Part shown: piece after piece, positions 54,485 to 64,000 of the stretch
How positions within the stretch are numbered: the stretch's first letter is position 1
How the letters are laid out: each line of letters starts with the position of its first letter
Assembly (NCBI GenBank): GCA_015680685.1
Contig: MNCI01022155.1
Span: forward strand, 671,340 to 735,339
Reading direction: 5' to 3'
Length of the DNA stretch: 64,000 nt
Source: Gnetum montanum
Taxonomy: Eukaryota > Streptophyta > Gnetopsida > Gnetales > Gnetaceae
Notes under the pieces: model-generated
Told to the model about the DNA's origin: nothing
Seen by the model: the letters and a program-made list of their open reading frames with translations, nothing else
Database searches by the model: none
Made by a program: the position numbers and the translations under genes

Positions 54485-54915
54485 CAGAAATAGAAGTAAA
54501 ACATGAGCCTCAATAGCACCCTGAAACACAAGCTCCATCACCACTACCGTTGCAAGATTATAGATCCTTAATGAGCAATCTACAGAAAATTACTGAAGCT
54601 GTTAGTTGGGGAAGCAGAGATGAGTTTAATATTTTAAGAGTAATCAATGATGTCATATAGTCCACCATTTCAATTGATTCAACAAGTGGGCAAATTTCCT
54701 TGCAATCAAGAGGAGAATCCCAATGGTCAAGGAAAATCTTTGGAAATACCACATCCTTCCAAGTAATACTTGAGATAGAAGGAGGTGTCACAATCATGGT
54801 AATGTAGCATTAGGATGCAATAAGCATAGTAGAAGTAATAATAGATCATATCAAGGAATCATTCAATGTACCTATTGTGCCCCTAGTGGATTTGATGAGG
54901 ACCAAAGATGCTCAA
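54485..54915 (+). pseudogene. Misoriented contig with C-terminal part of element B ORF2
   Basis: Between Ns at 54,484 and 54,916. Its plus strand matches the coding (minus) strand of 15,545-15,960 in element A: SWGSRDEFNILRVINDV and IDHIKESFNVPIVPLVDL correspond to SWRSRDEANLFKVIDDA and LDHIKESFNVFIVPPMDL. All surrounding element B sequence is on the minus strand, so this piece is flipped. Confidence 0.8.
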
Positions 54916-54916
54916 N

Positions 54917-55710
54917 GGAAGTGTTGGATTCCCTGCCTTTTTCTCCTCAAACTACCTCTAAATTTCTATGAAATAGAATTTAGAAAGGTTGGCCATGTAT
55001 TTTCCCATTAAGATAGTACTTCCTCTGGTTGCATATGTTGAGATCCTATTAAGTCCTTTGGTTAGGAAGAGATGATATGTGTCGACCTTGAAGTATGTCC
55101 TTTCCTCCAAAGTTAATTCATTATACATTTTTTCCTCCTTGCCATATGCTCATTTCAACCATAGCTTCCTAGTATTGGGGTCAAACATGGTGGTCAAAAG
55201 GGCTACCTTAGCCCCTTCGTTTAGCAAATTAAGAGTTTTTGCAATTACCTTGATTGAGAATGAGACATTAACTCCACAAATGTTGATAGTGGTGCCCTTG
55301 TCTTTATTGTGCTAGAATAGGTGGGTCTCGCCAAGGTACCAATCACCACTATCTGAGAGAATAGGTCATAGCGATGAAACTTGGAGTTGTGTCTAAATCA
55401 CTTCTGAGGCAAATGCCATGAATGGACTGAAGTTCATCTCCATGATAATTGTGGTCAACATGGACTTTTCTTGGATGACCATAAGGCATTTAGGGGGCAA
55501 CGTGAGATGTTGTCCCTGCATGGGAACTAGTGGTTCTATGGCCTCTCCTTGGACTGCCTATCCAATAACAAGAGCCTTTTGAAGGATGCTGAAAGATTGG
55601 GCTTCCTATTCTTCATGCTTTGCTACCTCATCCTATAGTCCCTTGCCACCTCTTGGGCATTTAGGTGCTCTCTACAAAGGTTCTTCTTATGCTCCTCTTT
55701 TTAGGACCAT
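54917..55710 (-). pseudogene. Element B ORF2, N-terminal and core part
   Basis: The ATG at 55,710 follows TTGCAG, a good splice acceptor, in the same place as in A. The N-terminus is basic and the core aligns with A ORF2 down to 54,917, where the contig ends. The shared AG|ATGG arrangement in A and B supports this start. Confidence 0.6.
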
Positions 55711-55724
55711 CTGCAATCAAGCAA

Positions 55725-56946
55725 ATATCAAGTGTTACTAAGGTGCTAATATTTACCATTAACAGATGTATACCATACTCATGACCTTAATTTCATTAAG
55801 TTCTTTAATTTATATGATTGCAAAGTTAAAAAAAGTTTTAGAAAAAATCCCCAAAAAGTGTTTATCTTCTTTTACAACCCTTTGCAATTGGTTCCTTTTT
55901 CCTTATTTGTGACTTCTTATAATAATTATGGTCCATTGGGTGAAAAGATTAAGGTTTCTAGAATTACCACAATTGATTTTTCAGTATAACACTTATGATT
56001 TTTAACTTTCTTACCCTTATAATATCCTTTGAAAGATAGCAAATTTCAAAAAAGTGGCATAAGTTTCTCACGAAGCACCCCCCATTACTAACTTGAATGC
56101 TTTGGGGTCAAATAGGTTCAAACGGTATGAGAATTGGAGTAGTAGAGAGTCAAATATCACAAGTGGTAGTTGGTTGCATGGAGCTCTGAGTTGTGAGAGA
56201 AAATTTGAAAAAATCTCCTAGCTAAAAATGATGAGAATGAAGTTTGGGTGCCATGGAGATCATATATATATAGGTTTTGTGTGACCCGATATCAGGTATC
56301 CGATGTTGTGCCCCACTTGATATTGGGTACTCGATATCAAGTGTTACTAAGGTGCCAATATTTACCATTAACGAATGTATACCATACTCATGACCTTAAT
56401 TTCATTAAGTTCTTTAGTTTATATGATTGCAAAGTTAAAAAAAATTTTAGGAAAAATCCCCAAAAAGTGTTTATCTTCTTTTACAACCCTTCACAATTAG
56501 TACCTTTTTCCTTATGTGTGGCTTCTCATGATAATTATGGTTCCTTAGGTGAAAAGATTAAGGTTTCTAGCATTACCAAAATTGATTTTTCAGTATAACA
56601 CTTATGGTTTTTAACTTTCATACCCTTATAATATCCTTTGGCTGATAGCAAATTTCAGAAAAGTGGCACAATTTTCTCATGCAAGCACCTCCCATGACTA
56701 ACTTGAACACTTCAGGGTCAAATAGGTTCAAACAGTATGAGAATCAGAGAGGTAGAGAGCCAAATATTACAAGTGGTAGTTGGTTGCACAAAGCTCTGAG
56801 TCATGAGAGAAAATTTGAAAAAATGCCCTAGCTACAAATGATGAGAATGAAGTTAGGACACCATGGGGGTCATATATATAGGTTTTGTGCAAGTCGATAT
56901 CTAGTATCCAACATCGCATCCCACCTCATATCGGGTACTTGATATC
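55725..56946 (-). repeat. 609-bp tandem duplication of the ORF2 promoter/leader
   Basis: Units 55,725-56,333 and 56,334-56,946 align throughout. Each has a purine motif (near 56,080 and 56,685), a TATA box (56,263-56,274 and 56,872-56,882) and GATATC words (56,286-56,340 and 56,894-56,950). The breakpoints fall within the GATATC-type words. Scattered differences between the units show the duplication is old. Confidence 0.8.
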
Positions 56947-56949
56947 GGG

Positions 56950-58325
56950 GTCCATGAATAAGCATCTCATGGAGGTACTAAACATAAGAAATGAATCTCT
57001 AGGATTGGATGGAAGGTTTCAGGTTAGGTTCATAGTTCTAGGATAAGTAGAAAATTGTATGAAGGCACTAGAAGTGTGAGAAGGTGGAGTTGGCGACATG
57101 AAGAGCTTTGGAAGAAGCAAGAAAAAGGGCATTTAAATCAAGTTTGTGGGACAGATCAATTACACAAGAAGGAAAACTATAAAATTTAACAATTATGGGC
57201 TTGGAAGGTTAAGAATGATGTGGTTGTGTCAAACAAGTACAAGTCACAAAAGTTACACAAGTGGATCCTCCCCAAAGCAAGCTCTAGCCTATGATGCCCT
57301 TATGTAACCACACCTAAAAATGTTTGTAGGGACTAAAAGGGTTGAATGCATTGCATTCCTATGCAACAAAGCACACATGTTAAAACCACCAAGTTGAGAT
57401 AGTAACTCTATGTTACACAAAACCAGAAGTTAGCATTAGATGAACAACAAGATTAGGCGGACTGCAGAAAAGATTGCAGAAATTAAGACATGAGGTGTCT
57501 AACCATAGGCACAATGAATTCTTGTGTGTTATTAATGGTTAAATAATTATGAGTCCTTCTTTCCAAGATTCAAACCCAAGTCCAAACCACATTTCAATGA
57601 CATCGCATCATTTCATCACTTTAGCTGACGATCGTAAGAATATCATAGTTGCAAGGAGTAACATCACTTGGTGTTTTGTCCAAGGGAGGAGCTTATTTAT
57701 GGCACACATGTTTGTTTTTTTTATTAAAGTAGGTTCTGAGAAGTAGCCAACCTTCAAGCATGGGTGCATGTCTTTCCAGTGGGACTTGCAAAAATTATTC
57801 AATGCTTTTTTATGGTACTCTTACTCCCATTTTTCATTAGATCTACAAGGATATAATTACAACCTTAGCAACGTGATAGAACATATAGAAGTGCCTAAAG
57901 AGAATCCACAAATCCTCTTGATGTCACATCCTTTACATTCTGCCTTGGTTCTACACTCTTCTACCTAGACACAATGATTATGAATTTATTTTTACGTTGA
58001 ATGATGAAAAAGAATATCATTATGATCAAGGTAAGAACTTCTTATTAATGGAATGAGTGGATGGATGATGTGAGCTCCTTGTTTGAATAGTCAATCCCTT
58101 ATGACTCGAAAACATAGAAAAACCTCACCTCAATGGGCTACATGATCATTTTATTTAACAAGAAAGATTACATAACAAAGAAAATGAAAACAAAAAAAAT
58201 AGAAAAATTTGAAAGGAATAGGAAAAATTATATCAAGAAATAAGAAAATGACAAAAAATTATAAAACAAAAAGGTGGAAAACACTTATGAATCCTAAAGA
58301 TTAGAATGGGGTGTGTTCCCCATGA
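56950..58325 (-). other. Element B conserved spacer
   Basis: Counterpart of A 17,900-19,070: conserved block at about 57,255-57,330, the CATGTCTTTCCAGTGGGA block near 57,770 and the purine motif GTTTAGTCATGGGGAACAC near 58,310. No conserved ORF. Confidence 0.5.
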
Positions 58326-60781
58326 CTAAACATTTGTCCATGAGAAGGATTAATAAGTGGATAGATAGGATTCATCCATGTATAAAACATTGGTAACTAT
58401 TCATTACATGTATAAAACATTTGGTGTTGTAGTGCTTGCATAGTTAAATTGTTGATTACACACTTGATTGTTAAATGTATGATGGATCAAGGTATGAGGT
58501 GTGTTAATGTTACAAATGTTTGACCCACTATTGCATCCTTGATCATGATATGGTATGCATGGATTCGTTTGTCTCCCAATGCTTGTAGATTCATGGCTTG
58601 GGTTTGGGGTTGGAGTAATAATGGATGGCAGCCCCTGTGTAGGATTAGAGGACGTTGATTGTGAAAAGGAAGGCATTGCACTAGATTGAAATTATGCTAA
58701 TTCAGGTGATGTGGTAGATCCATGAATATTTTTCTTTGTCTTACAACCTTTCCTAAGAAGGGTTTCTGACATGGCAATTGAGACCTATGCGTGTCAACAT
58801 GTCTATGCACATTTGTAGCACAAGTGACATTCATTTGTTGATATTATGGTGTGAAATGTTCCTATGTTTTTGGTGGTGGCATGTGATGAGGTGGAGTATG
58901 AGAATATTGAGGGTAGGATGGATGGTAAGAGGCATAAGGTGGTGATCCCTCTAGGGATGTCATGGTTTGATGGTACTCAGGAGAATGATAGTCAAAATTT
59001 GAAGTAGAGGACGTAGAACTAGTTGGAGGAACAAGGTGTTGAACATAATATTCATGCGATTTTGGTAGATAGGAAGGATATGGTTGATTTGGTGGTGGCC
59101 TCCCCCACAATTGCGGTTGTTGCCATTGTGGTTGATGACAGTGTTGAGGTTGGTAATAAGTCCCCCTAGGATGGTACAATTGGTTGTGGGGTTGTTCATA
59201 ATTACCTTGTGGAAGAGGGAATCTCCCAAGCATGTGCTTCTATACAAACTTTGGATTTAAGGTACCTACTCAATACTCATTAAGATGCAACAAGATTTGG
59301 CAATGGCCCTTTTGATGATCATATATGTAGATGTCACATCCATTATCTTCATCTATGGTTGAGTCTATAGCCTCACTTTCTTCAGCCATGTTTCTTGTTT
59401 GCCAAAAAGTGTTCCTAGCTATTTATTGGTTCTATATCCTTTGTTTATTGTGATCACCTAGCTTGTTTTGCATGATCCTCTCATCAATCATCTTAACAAG
59501 AGTTGTAAAATTTTCATATATCCATTTCGACATACTATTAAATTTTTCTTTAAGTTTGTTAATAGACTTTTGTATTGGAAAGGTTCATTGCAGTATCACC
59601 TTATTGAGAGTGGTTTCTTTCTCCTTACCATAGATATTGACCTCTGTCTATTGAAGAGTTGGGTCCCACTAATATTTCTTAACATTCTCCCATTTGCATA
59701 TCTCTCCTTCTTATTTTTTCACATGATTGATTAGCTCTTGGATTTGATGGGCTTGTAGCTTGTATAATTGACCTAGAGCATACATGGTTTCATTACAAAG
59801 CCCATCTATGATGTGGAAAAGTTGCCTTTCCTTAAAGAAACCATGGCTTGGGCATTTATTCAATAGGGAATAATATTGATTTAAGTCCATGTCCAAGGGT
59901 TCATGTTGTTCTTGTCTCCATCCTTGGATCTGTCTTTTCAGGTTGGACACCCTTGCATAGGTCTAGTATTTCTTGTTGAAGAGTTCCAACATTGTAGACC
60001 ATTGTTGGATTGAATTTGGTTTTAACAATTTATACCACACTTTGGCTCTATCAATTAGTATCCTAGAAAAGATGTTAAGCTTTTTCCATCCACTTTAAAT
60101 ATTGTAGGAAGCACAGGCATCATGGAAGGCTTTTAAATGAAGTTGTGGATTCAAATCATAGCCTCCTGCAAATTTAGAAATATTATTCATATCACGCTTG
60201 GGTAGGCAACTCTCTTTGCGATGCCTGCAAAATATCTTAACTGCCTCTATGATTTACATTAGGCTCTAAGTGGCCAAAAATGGTTCATCATCATCAGACA
60301 AGTTGTAATGAAAATTTCTATTTAGTTGATGGCGATGATTTTGTCTATGTTCATGTTGGTGACCATGAGTGTTCCTACAGGTTCGATTTTTGTTTCTATT
60401 CCAATCCTTTAGAGGAGTTTTATCTTCACACCTATGTTCATCTTTACTAGAACTAGACGTTGAAGGGGGAGAGGAAGATGAAGAATTGGAAGGACTTCCA
60501 TGGCTTCTATGGTGTTCCTAATGGTCCTTTAATTTATTGTTTCTAGGTTTTGAGGAGTTCTTAGGCCTTGATGCCTCCCCTAGTTCAAGAATTACGTCAC
60601 CTCCTCCAAGGTTTTCTACCTTAGGTGAATGTAGTCTTTGGGTGTCATTAGGATGGTCATGAACATAGAAAACCCTTGCATAAGGTTGGTCACTCTAATT
60701 TTCCTCACCATATATCTCATTAGTTCTCCAATGATTGCTTTCGTTATAGAGTGCATGGCTGCTTCCTTGTGAAAGAGACAT
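58326..60781 (-). pseudogene. Element B gag with Pro-rich C-terminus
   Basis: ATG at 60,781 (MSLSQGSSHALYNESNHWRT). Ser-rich segment, capsid-like core at 59,950-59,711 (LNQYYSLLNKCPSHGFFKER, then IIDGLCNETM), damaged zinc knuckle near 59,320, and Pro/Tyr/His-rich tail at 59,233-58,862 (LWGRPPPNQPYPSYLPK) and 58,676-58,404. Same order as gag of A, with different stops, so the two copies decayed independently. Confidence 0.7.
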
Positions 60782-60887
60782 TGTTGTTGGCTTATGGTGT
60801 GTGTAATTTAATATTTTCTAAAGGATATATCATTAATACCTTTACAACAATTTTGGATGATGTAACTAATCTAGATAAGAAGCACCA

Positions 60888-60905
60888 TCCTCAACAATGG
60901 CGCCA
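60888..60905 (-). promoter_or_regulatory. Element B primer binding site, tRNA-Asp
   Basis: The minus strand reads TGGCGCCATTGTTGAGGA, four transitions from the tRNA-Asp complement. One base separates it from the LTR. Confidence 0.8.
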
Positions 60906-60906
60906 A

Positions 60907-61370
60907 TGATAGGCGATGAGGTATCCCTATGCCCAACCATATGAATCACAAGTGTTCACACACAATCCAATTGAATTCTATGGATGGAACTAGTTGTGCA
61001 TCTAAATCGTTATGCTTTGATTGTAGTTCATTGTCTTCCCACTTAGACTAGTGTAGCTTTTTCATGTCTGATTTAGTCCAAAGTAAGGCATATGATGTTA
61101 TCTAATTCTATGTTGCTCCTAATGACAATAAAGAGATAAATTAACTAAGCTAATGAACAATGGAAAATAAGATGTAAACTAGCCTATGTGTGATAAGTAC
61201 CCATCCCAATTATATGTACATGCCTTGAATTTCATATAGCTAATTTTGGGATTTCCAAGCATATGTCATTGGGTGTGCCAAATGATACATTGCTGGATTA
61301 TCAAGTACTCATTCCACTCAATGATAGGAAATTAAATAGTAATAAATGGAAACATTTAACTAAAGAAAAT
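60907..61370 (-). repeat. Element B 5' LTR, interrupted
   Basis: 464 bp aligning with the left (U5/R) half of 52,166-53,106. It stops abruptly at 61,370, where the TGATGAG end of the element C LTR begins. The U3 half of this LTR should lie beyond element C, outside the window. Confidence 0.75.
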
Positions 61371-62210
61371 TGATGAGCAACAAGGTATCCCTACACTCAA
61401 CCATATGAATATGAGCGTACATGCACGATCTAGTCGAATTCCAATGACTAAGTGCCCATGCGCCTCTATGGAACAAGGATGGGTTAGTCAATCATTGTCT
61501 TCCCAAGCTTGCTTGTATAGCATGATTGTATGGTTAAGTAAATGTGAGGTATATGATTTTTATGGTTTTTTATGTTTTTATGTCTCAATGCTAGAGAGGG
61601 AGAAGAGAATTAATTAAGTAACTAATTTAATTTAACTAATCAACTATACTCTAACTAGTCCAAACACCAGCATCTGTTCCCACTTGTCGTACACATCCTG
61701 AACCAATGTAACACTACTGGGATTACCAAACACTAATTGTTACTGGGTTACCAGGTGTTACACACATGCTCGAAGTGGTCATACTAAGTGTGCTTACGTA
61801 TGGAAAATTAAGAAGGTAAGGGAGAGAACATTAACTAACTAAGGAAAATGTTGAAGAACTATAAATAATATTAATTAAGCTATTCTGAATGTTGCAAGGT
61901 TTATCACAAAGTTCATCTTTATTGTTGTACACAAAGTGTGCTTAGGTACACCATGCTCGAATAAAGATCTATTCACTTTATGACTCCTACTATGGGCACT
62001 CTAAAATAATTCTAACTCTAAGAGGAGAAAAAGGCAATAGTTCAAATAAGGGACTAATTAACTAACTTCCAAACCAAGTGTGCTCACCTCTTATTTATAG
62101 GCAATGAGACAGGTTCTGACATCGGATGCCCGATATCGCTTGGTAGGCTCCAATATCGTGGACCTAATATTGTGAATGTGATATTGTCGCCTCGATATCA
62201 TGGCTCATCA
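61371..62210 (-). repeat. Element C 3' LTR
   Basis: 840 bp, TGATGA ... TCATCA ends, followed inward by the cleanest polypurine tract in the window (CATGGGGGTA on the minus strand, 62,220-62,211). The U3 has GATATC words at 62,119-62,199 and TATA box CCTATAAATA at 62,101-62,092. Flank AAAAT at 61,366-61,370. Confidence 0.85.
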
Positions 62211-64000
62211 TACCCCCATGACTAAATGAAAACTCATCCTTGAGTTCCTTACAAAATATTGGGAAGGCATGGGATTATTGACTGAATGAAAACTAAGGGT
62301 GAAATGGGCTAACAGACTCAAAGTGCTTGGTGAATGGATCTATAAGGATATTACAACATTGGTGTTCATACCCATTGTGGTGAACACCATACATAGATGA
62401 CATCCAAGCTCTCATTCAACAACTTGGAGAGAGAGAAAAGAAAATGAGGTACATTGTTTCCGATGCCGCGATTGTGTGTTTCGTTGTTTATCCATAGCCA
62501 CATGATCCAACTTGCTCTTCGCATAAACGCTCTAGATCCAATTCATCCTAAGTGCTCTCCTCCTTCCCTAGTCCATTGTCCACATACTCACCATCTTCAC
62601 ACACAACACAGTCACAAATTAGCAAGGATAGATAAGCCATAATGTAGTTGATACCTTACCTTATTATAAAGCACATTGGCTAAGTTGTGGGTATGGCAGA
62701 TACTAGGTTAGAGGTTTATCACTAGTGACTACCCAAGGTGTAGGGGTGAGACAAGTAGTAGAATGGAAAAATTTGTGACAAGACCCCCATGACTAAGAGC
62801 AAACATTTGGTAGCGATAGGATGAAAAATAAAAGAACAAAAAAGATTAAAGAAAAAATGACACAAACTTTAAAACAAACATGGATGTCACGGATGGGGAG
62901 AACAAGAAATTGTTGATTGCAAGGAATGTTTGAGGAAAAGATCTTAACCATTGCACCAGAAAGAAATGCCAGTGGGTCCTCCCCAAAGTAGGTGTGTGCC
63001 CTATATGCCTTGACAAACCTACAACCCAAAGAGTCCGTAGGATCAAAGAATTACATTTGGGAGCAAGATTTAAAACCTTACCCATAAGAATTTACTGAAG
63101 AAAAACAATGCATCGGCTAGCATATAGACTGATCATAAAACTAGCAATGAGGTAGAAAATGGGAAGAAATATCGAAGGAGAGGAGAAGATGGACTGGAAT
63201 CCCAAGAGTGAGGTTATGTAAAGTCCCTTGTATATTATATGGTTAAGGTGACTGATTAGAATTCATTCCAAATCCATATTCAAACCAACCACATCTAGTG
63301 ACCTTGCATCAACACATTTGACCAACCCATCCTCTTGAAGCAACAAGAATGCGCCCATAGAGTCACCATCATTCCAAGGAGAGCGAGATACAGAAGTAGG
63401 AAGCAAGAAAGGGCCTTAGTTAGAGGGAACCTTTAGACATGGGAAACATGTCTTTCTAGTTCCATAACCAGTGCTTGTAGCCCATGGTTCTTTATTATGT
63501 CTAAGGGGTGTGCTTTGAATTCTCACTTGTTTTTTCATATTTTTTTTGCGTGAGAACCACACCATGCAAAGACTTATTTTAATCATTTGACTTCCTGATG
63601 TTTGGTCATCAGCAGAATGGTGGGAAACCCATGAAAAGCATTCAAGTATCCAAGAGAATAATCAACACAAATGCATCGAATCCCCTTGAAGTCACACCCT
63701 TTCAATCTATTGGAATCCTTCTTTGGTTTGAAGAGTACTAAGCCACCATTTCATTAATAAGTTTTCTTAGAAAAAGGGATAGTACACTTCCAAAAAAAAG
63801 GAAAACCATAGAGTTGAATGGATGAATGGATGACATGGACTCATTTCTTGTTTTATCAAAAGAAACCATATCCTAGCATCAACATTCAAAGTCAAAGGTA
63901 AAAACCCAGCATTAGCAACAACAACATTATAATTCAATCCACCATCATGAGCACTTATTATATGATGAATGAAAGTAAATCAAATAAAGAAACAAAGAAA
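62211..64000 (-). mobile_element. Element C internal 3' region
   Basis: The purine tract, about 570 bp of unassigned sequence, a second purine motif (CTTAGTCATGGGGGTC at 62,783-62,798), the conserved block (minus strand ACCTACTTTGGGGAGGACCC near 62,970-62,990) and further spacer sequence to the window end. No ORF2, ORF3 or internal TATA/GATATC module is present between LTR and conserved block, unlike A, B and D. Any gag or pol would lie to the right of the window. Confidence 0.6.

Larger units (their letters stand above)
52166..61370 (-). mobile_element. Element B: pol-less relative of A, inserted in D
   Basis: 3' LTR 52,166-53,106, ORF3, ORF2, duplicated internal promoter, conserved spacer, gag, tRNA-Asp primer site (60,905-60,888) and a 5' LTR starting at 60,907 that is interrupted at 61,370 by element C. 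No pol motif between gag and ORF2. The left flank AATAA (52,161-52,165) is the expected target duplication, but its partner is outside the window. One internal contig (54,485-54,915) is in the wrong orientation. Confidence 0.8.

Noticed and set aside
62454-62642. Plus-strand 62-codon frame in element C
   Set aside because: His/Pro-rich by base composition, on the strand opposite to the element and without a counterpart in A or B.

Overview
This window is plant nuclear DNA made almost entirely of old, nested retroelements. No complete host gene is visible. The basis for 'plant' is: a caulimovirid (plant pararetrovirus) relic, Ty3/gypsy elements primed by plant tRNA-Asp or initiator tRNA-Met, a Ty1/copia fragment, and plant-type TATA boxes. 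The low gene density, strong decay and paleovirus make a large-genome seed plant, possibly a gymnosperm, a reasonable inference, but the species cannot be read from the sequence. Most coding remnants carry stops and substitutions of the C-to-T / G-to-A type expected from decay of methylated cytosines.

Layout. 1-6,560: a degenerate endogenous caulimovirid on +, in the order movement protein, a zinc-ribbon-like ORF, coat protein, zinc knuckle, protease, RT, RNase H, an unrecognised ORF, then a pregenomic-RNA-type TATA box and leader repeats. 6,560-11,094: a minus-strand Ty3/gypsy chromovirus-like element (G) with one LTR and a broken integrase end. 11,463-22,188: element A, a complete minus-strand LTR element (perfect 5-bp target duplication ATGAG, two LTRs of about 850 bp, tRNA-Asp primer site) carrying gag, an ORF2 with a plant-transposon-protein-like domain and a coiled-coil ORF3, but no pol. 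22,189-28,636: low-repeat DNA with a duplicated gene fragment and an assembly gap. 28,637-28,733: an LTR scrap with CpG-intact palindromes. 30,562-40,250: element E on +, with LTR, gag, protease, RT, RNase H, integrase and ORF2; it is a pol-bearing relative of A. 41,490-43,640: an unrecognised coiled-coil ORF relic (F). 45,179-45,990: a copia gag scrap. 46,440-52,165: element D, a minus-strand relative ending in integrase, with ORF2 and ORF3. 52,166-61,370: element B, a pol-less relative of A inserted into D's integrase. 61,371-64,000: element C, inserted in B's 5' LTR.

How the pieces fit. A, B, C, D and E belong to one Athila/Tat-like lineage. The autonomous layout inferred by combining D and E is LTR-gag-PR-RT-RH-IN-spacer-ORF2-ORF3-LTR. 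A and B lack exactly the pol block, so they would have needed pol in trans. The most interesting feature is regulatory. The LTR U3 holds an array of short palindromes (GATATC half-sites around a GTAC centre) just upstream of a TATA box. The same array-plus-TATA module recurs inside the elements ahead of ORF2 in A, B (twice), D and E. A different palindrome array plus G-box and TATA lies ahead of ORF3 in A. This suggests retrotransposons with separate internal promoters for their extra genes.

Assembly caution. Single Ns mark contig joins. Three segments bounded by paired Ns (481-838, 34,476-34,805, 54,485-54,915) are in the wrong orientation, and a 44-bp overlap is duplicated at 17,105.
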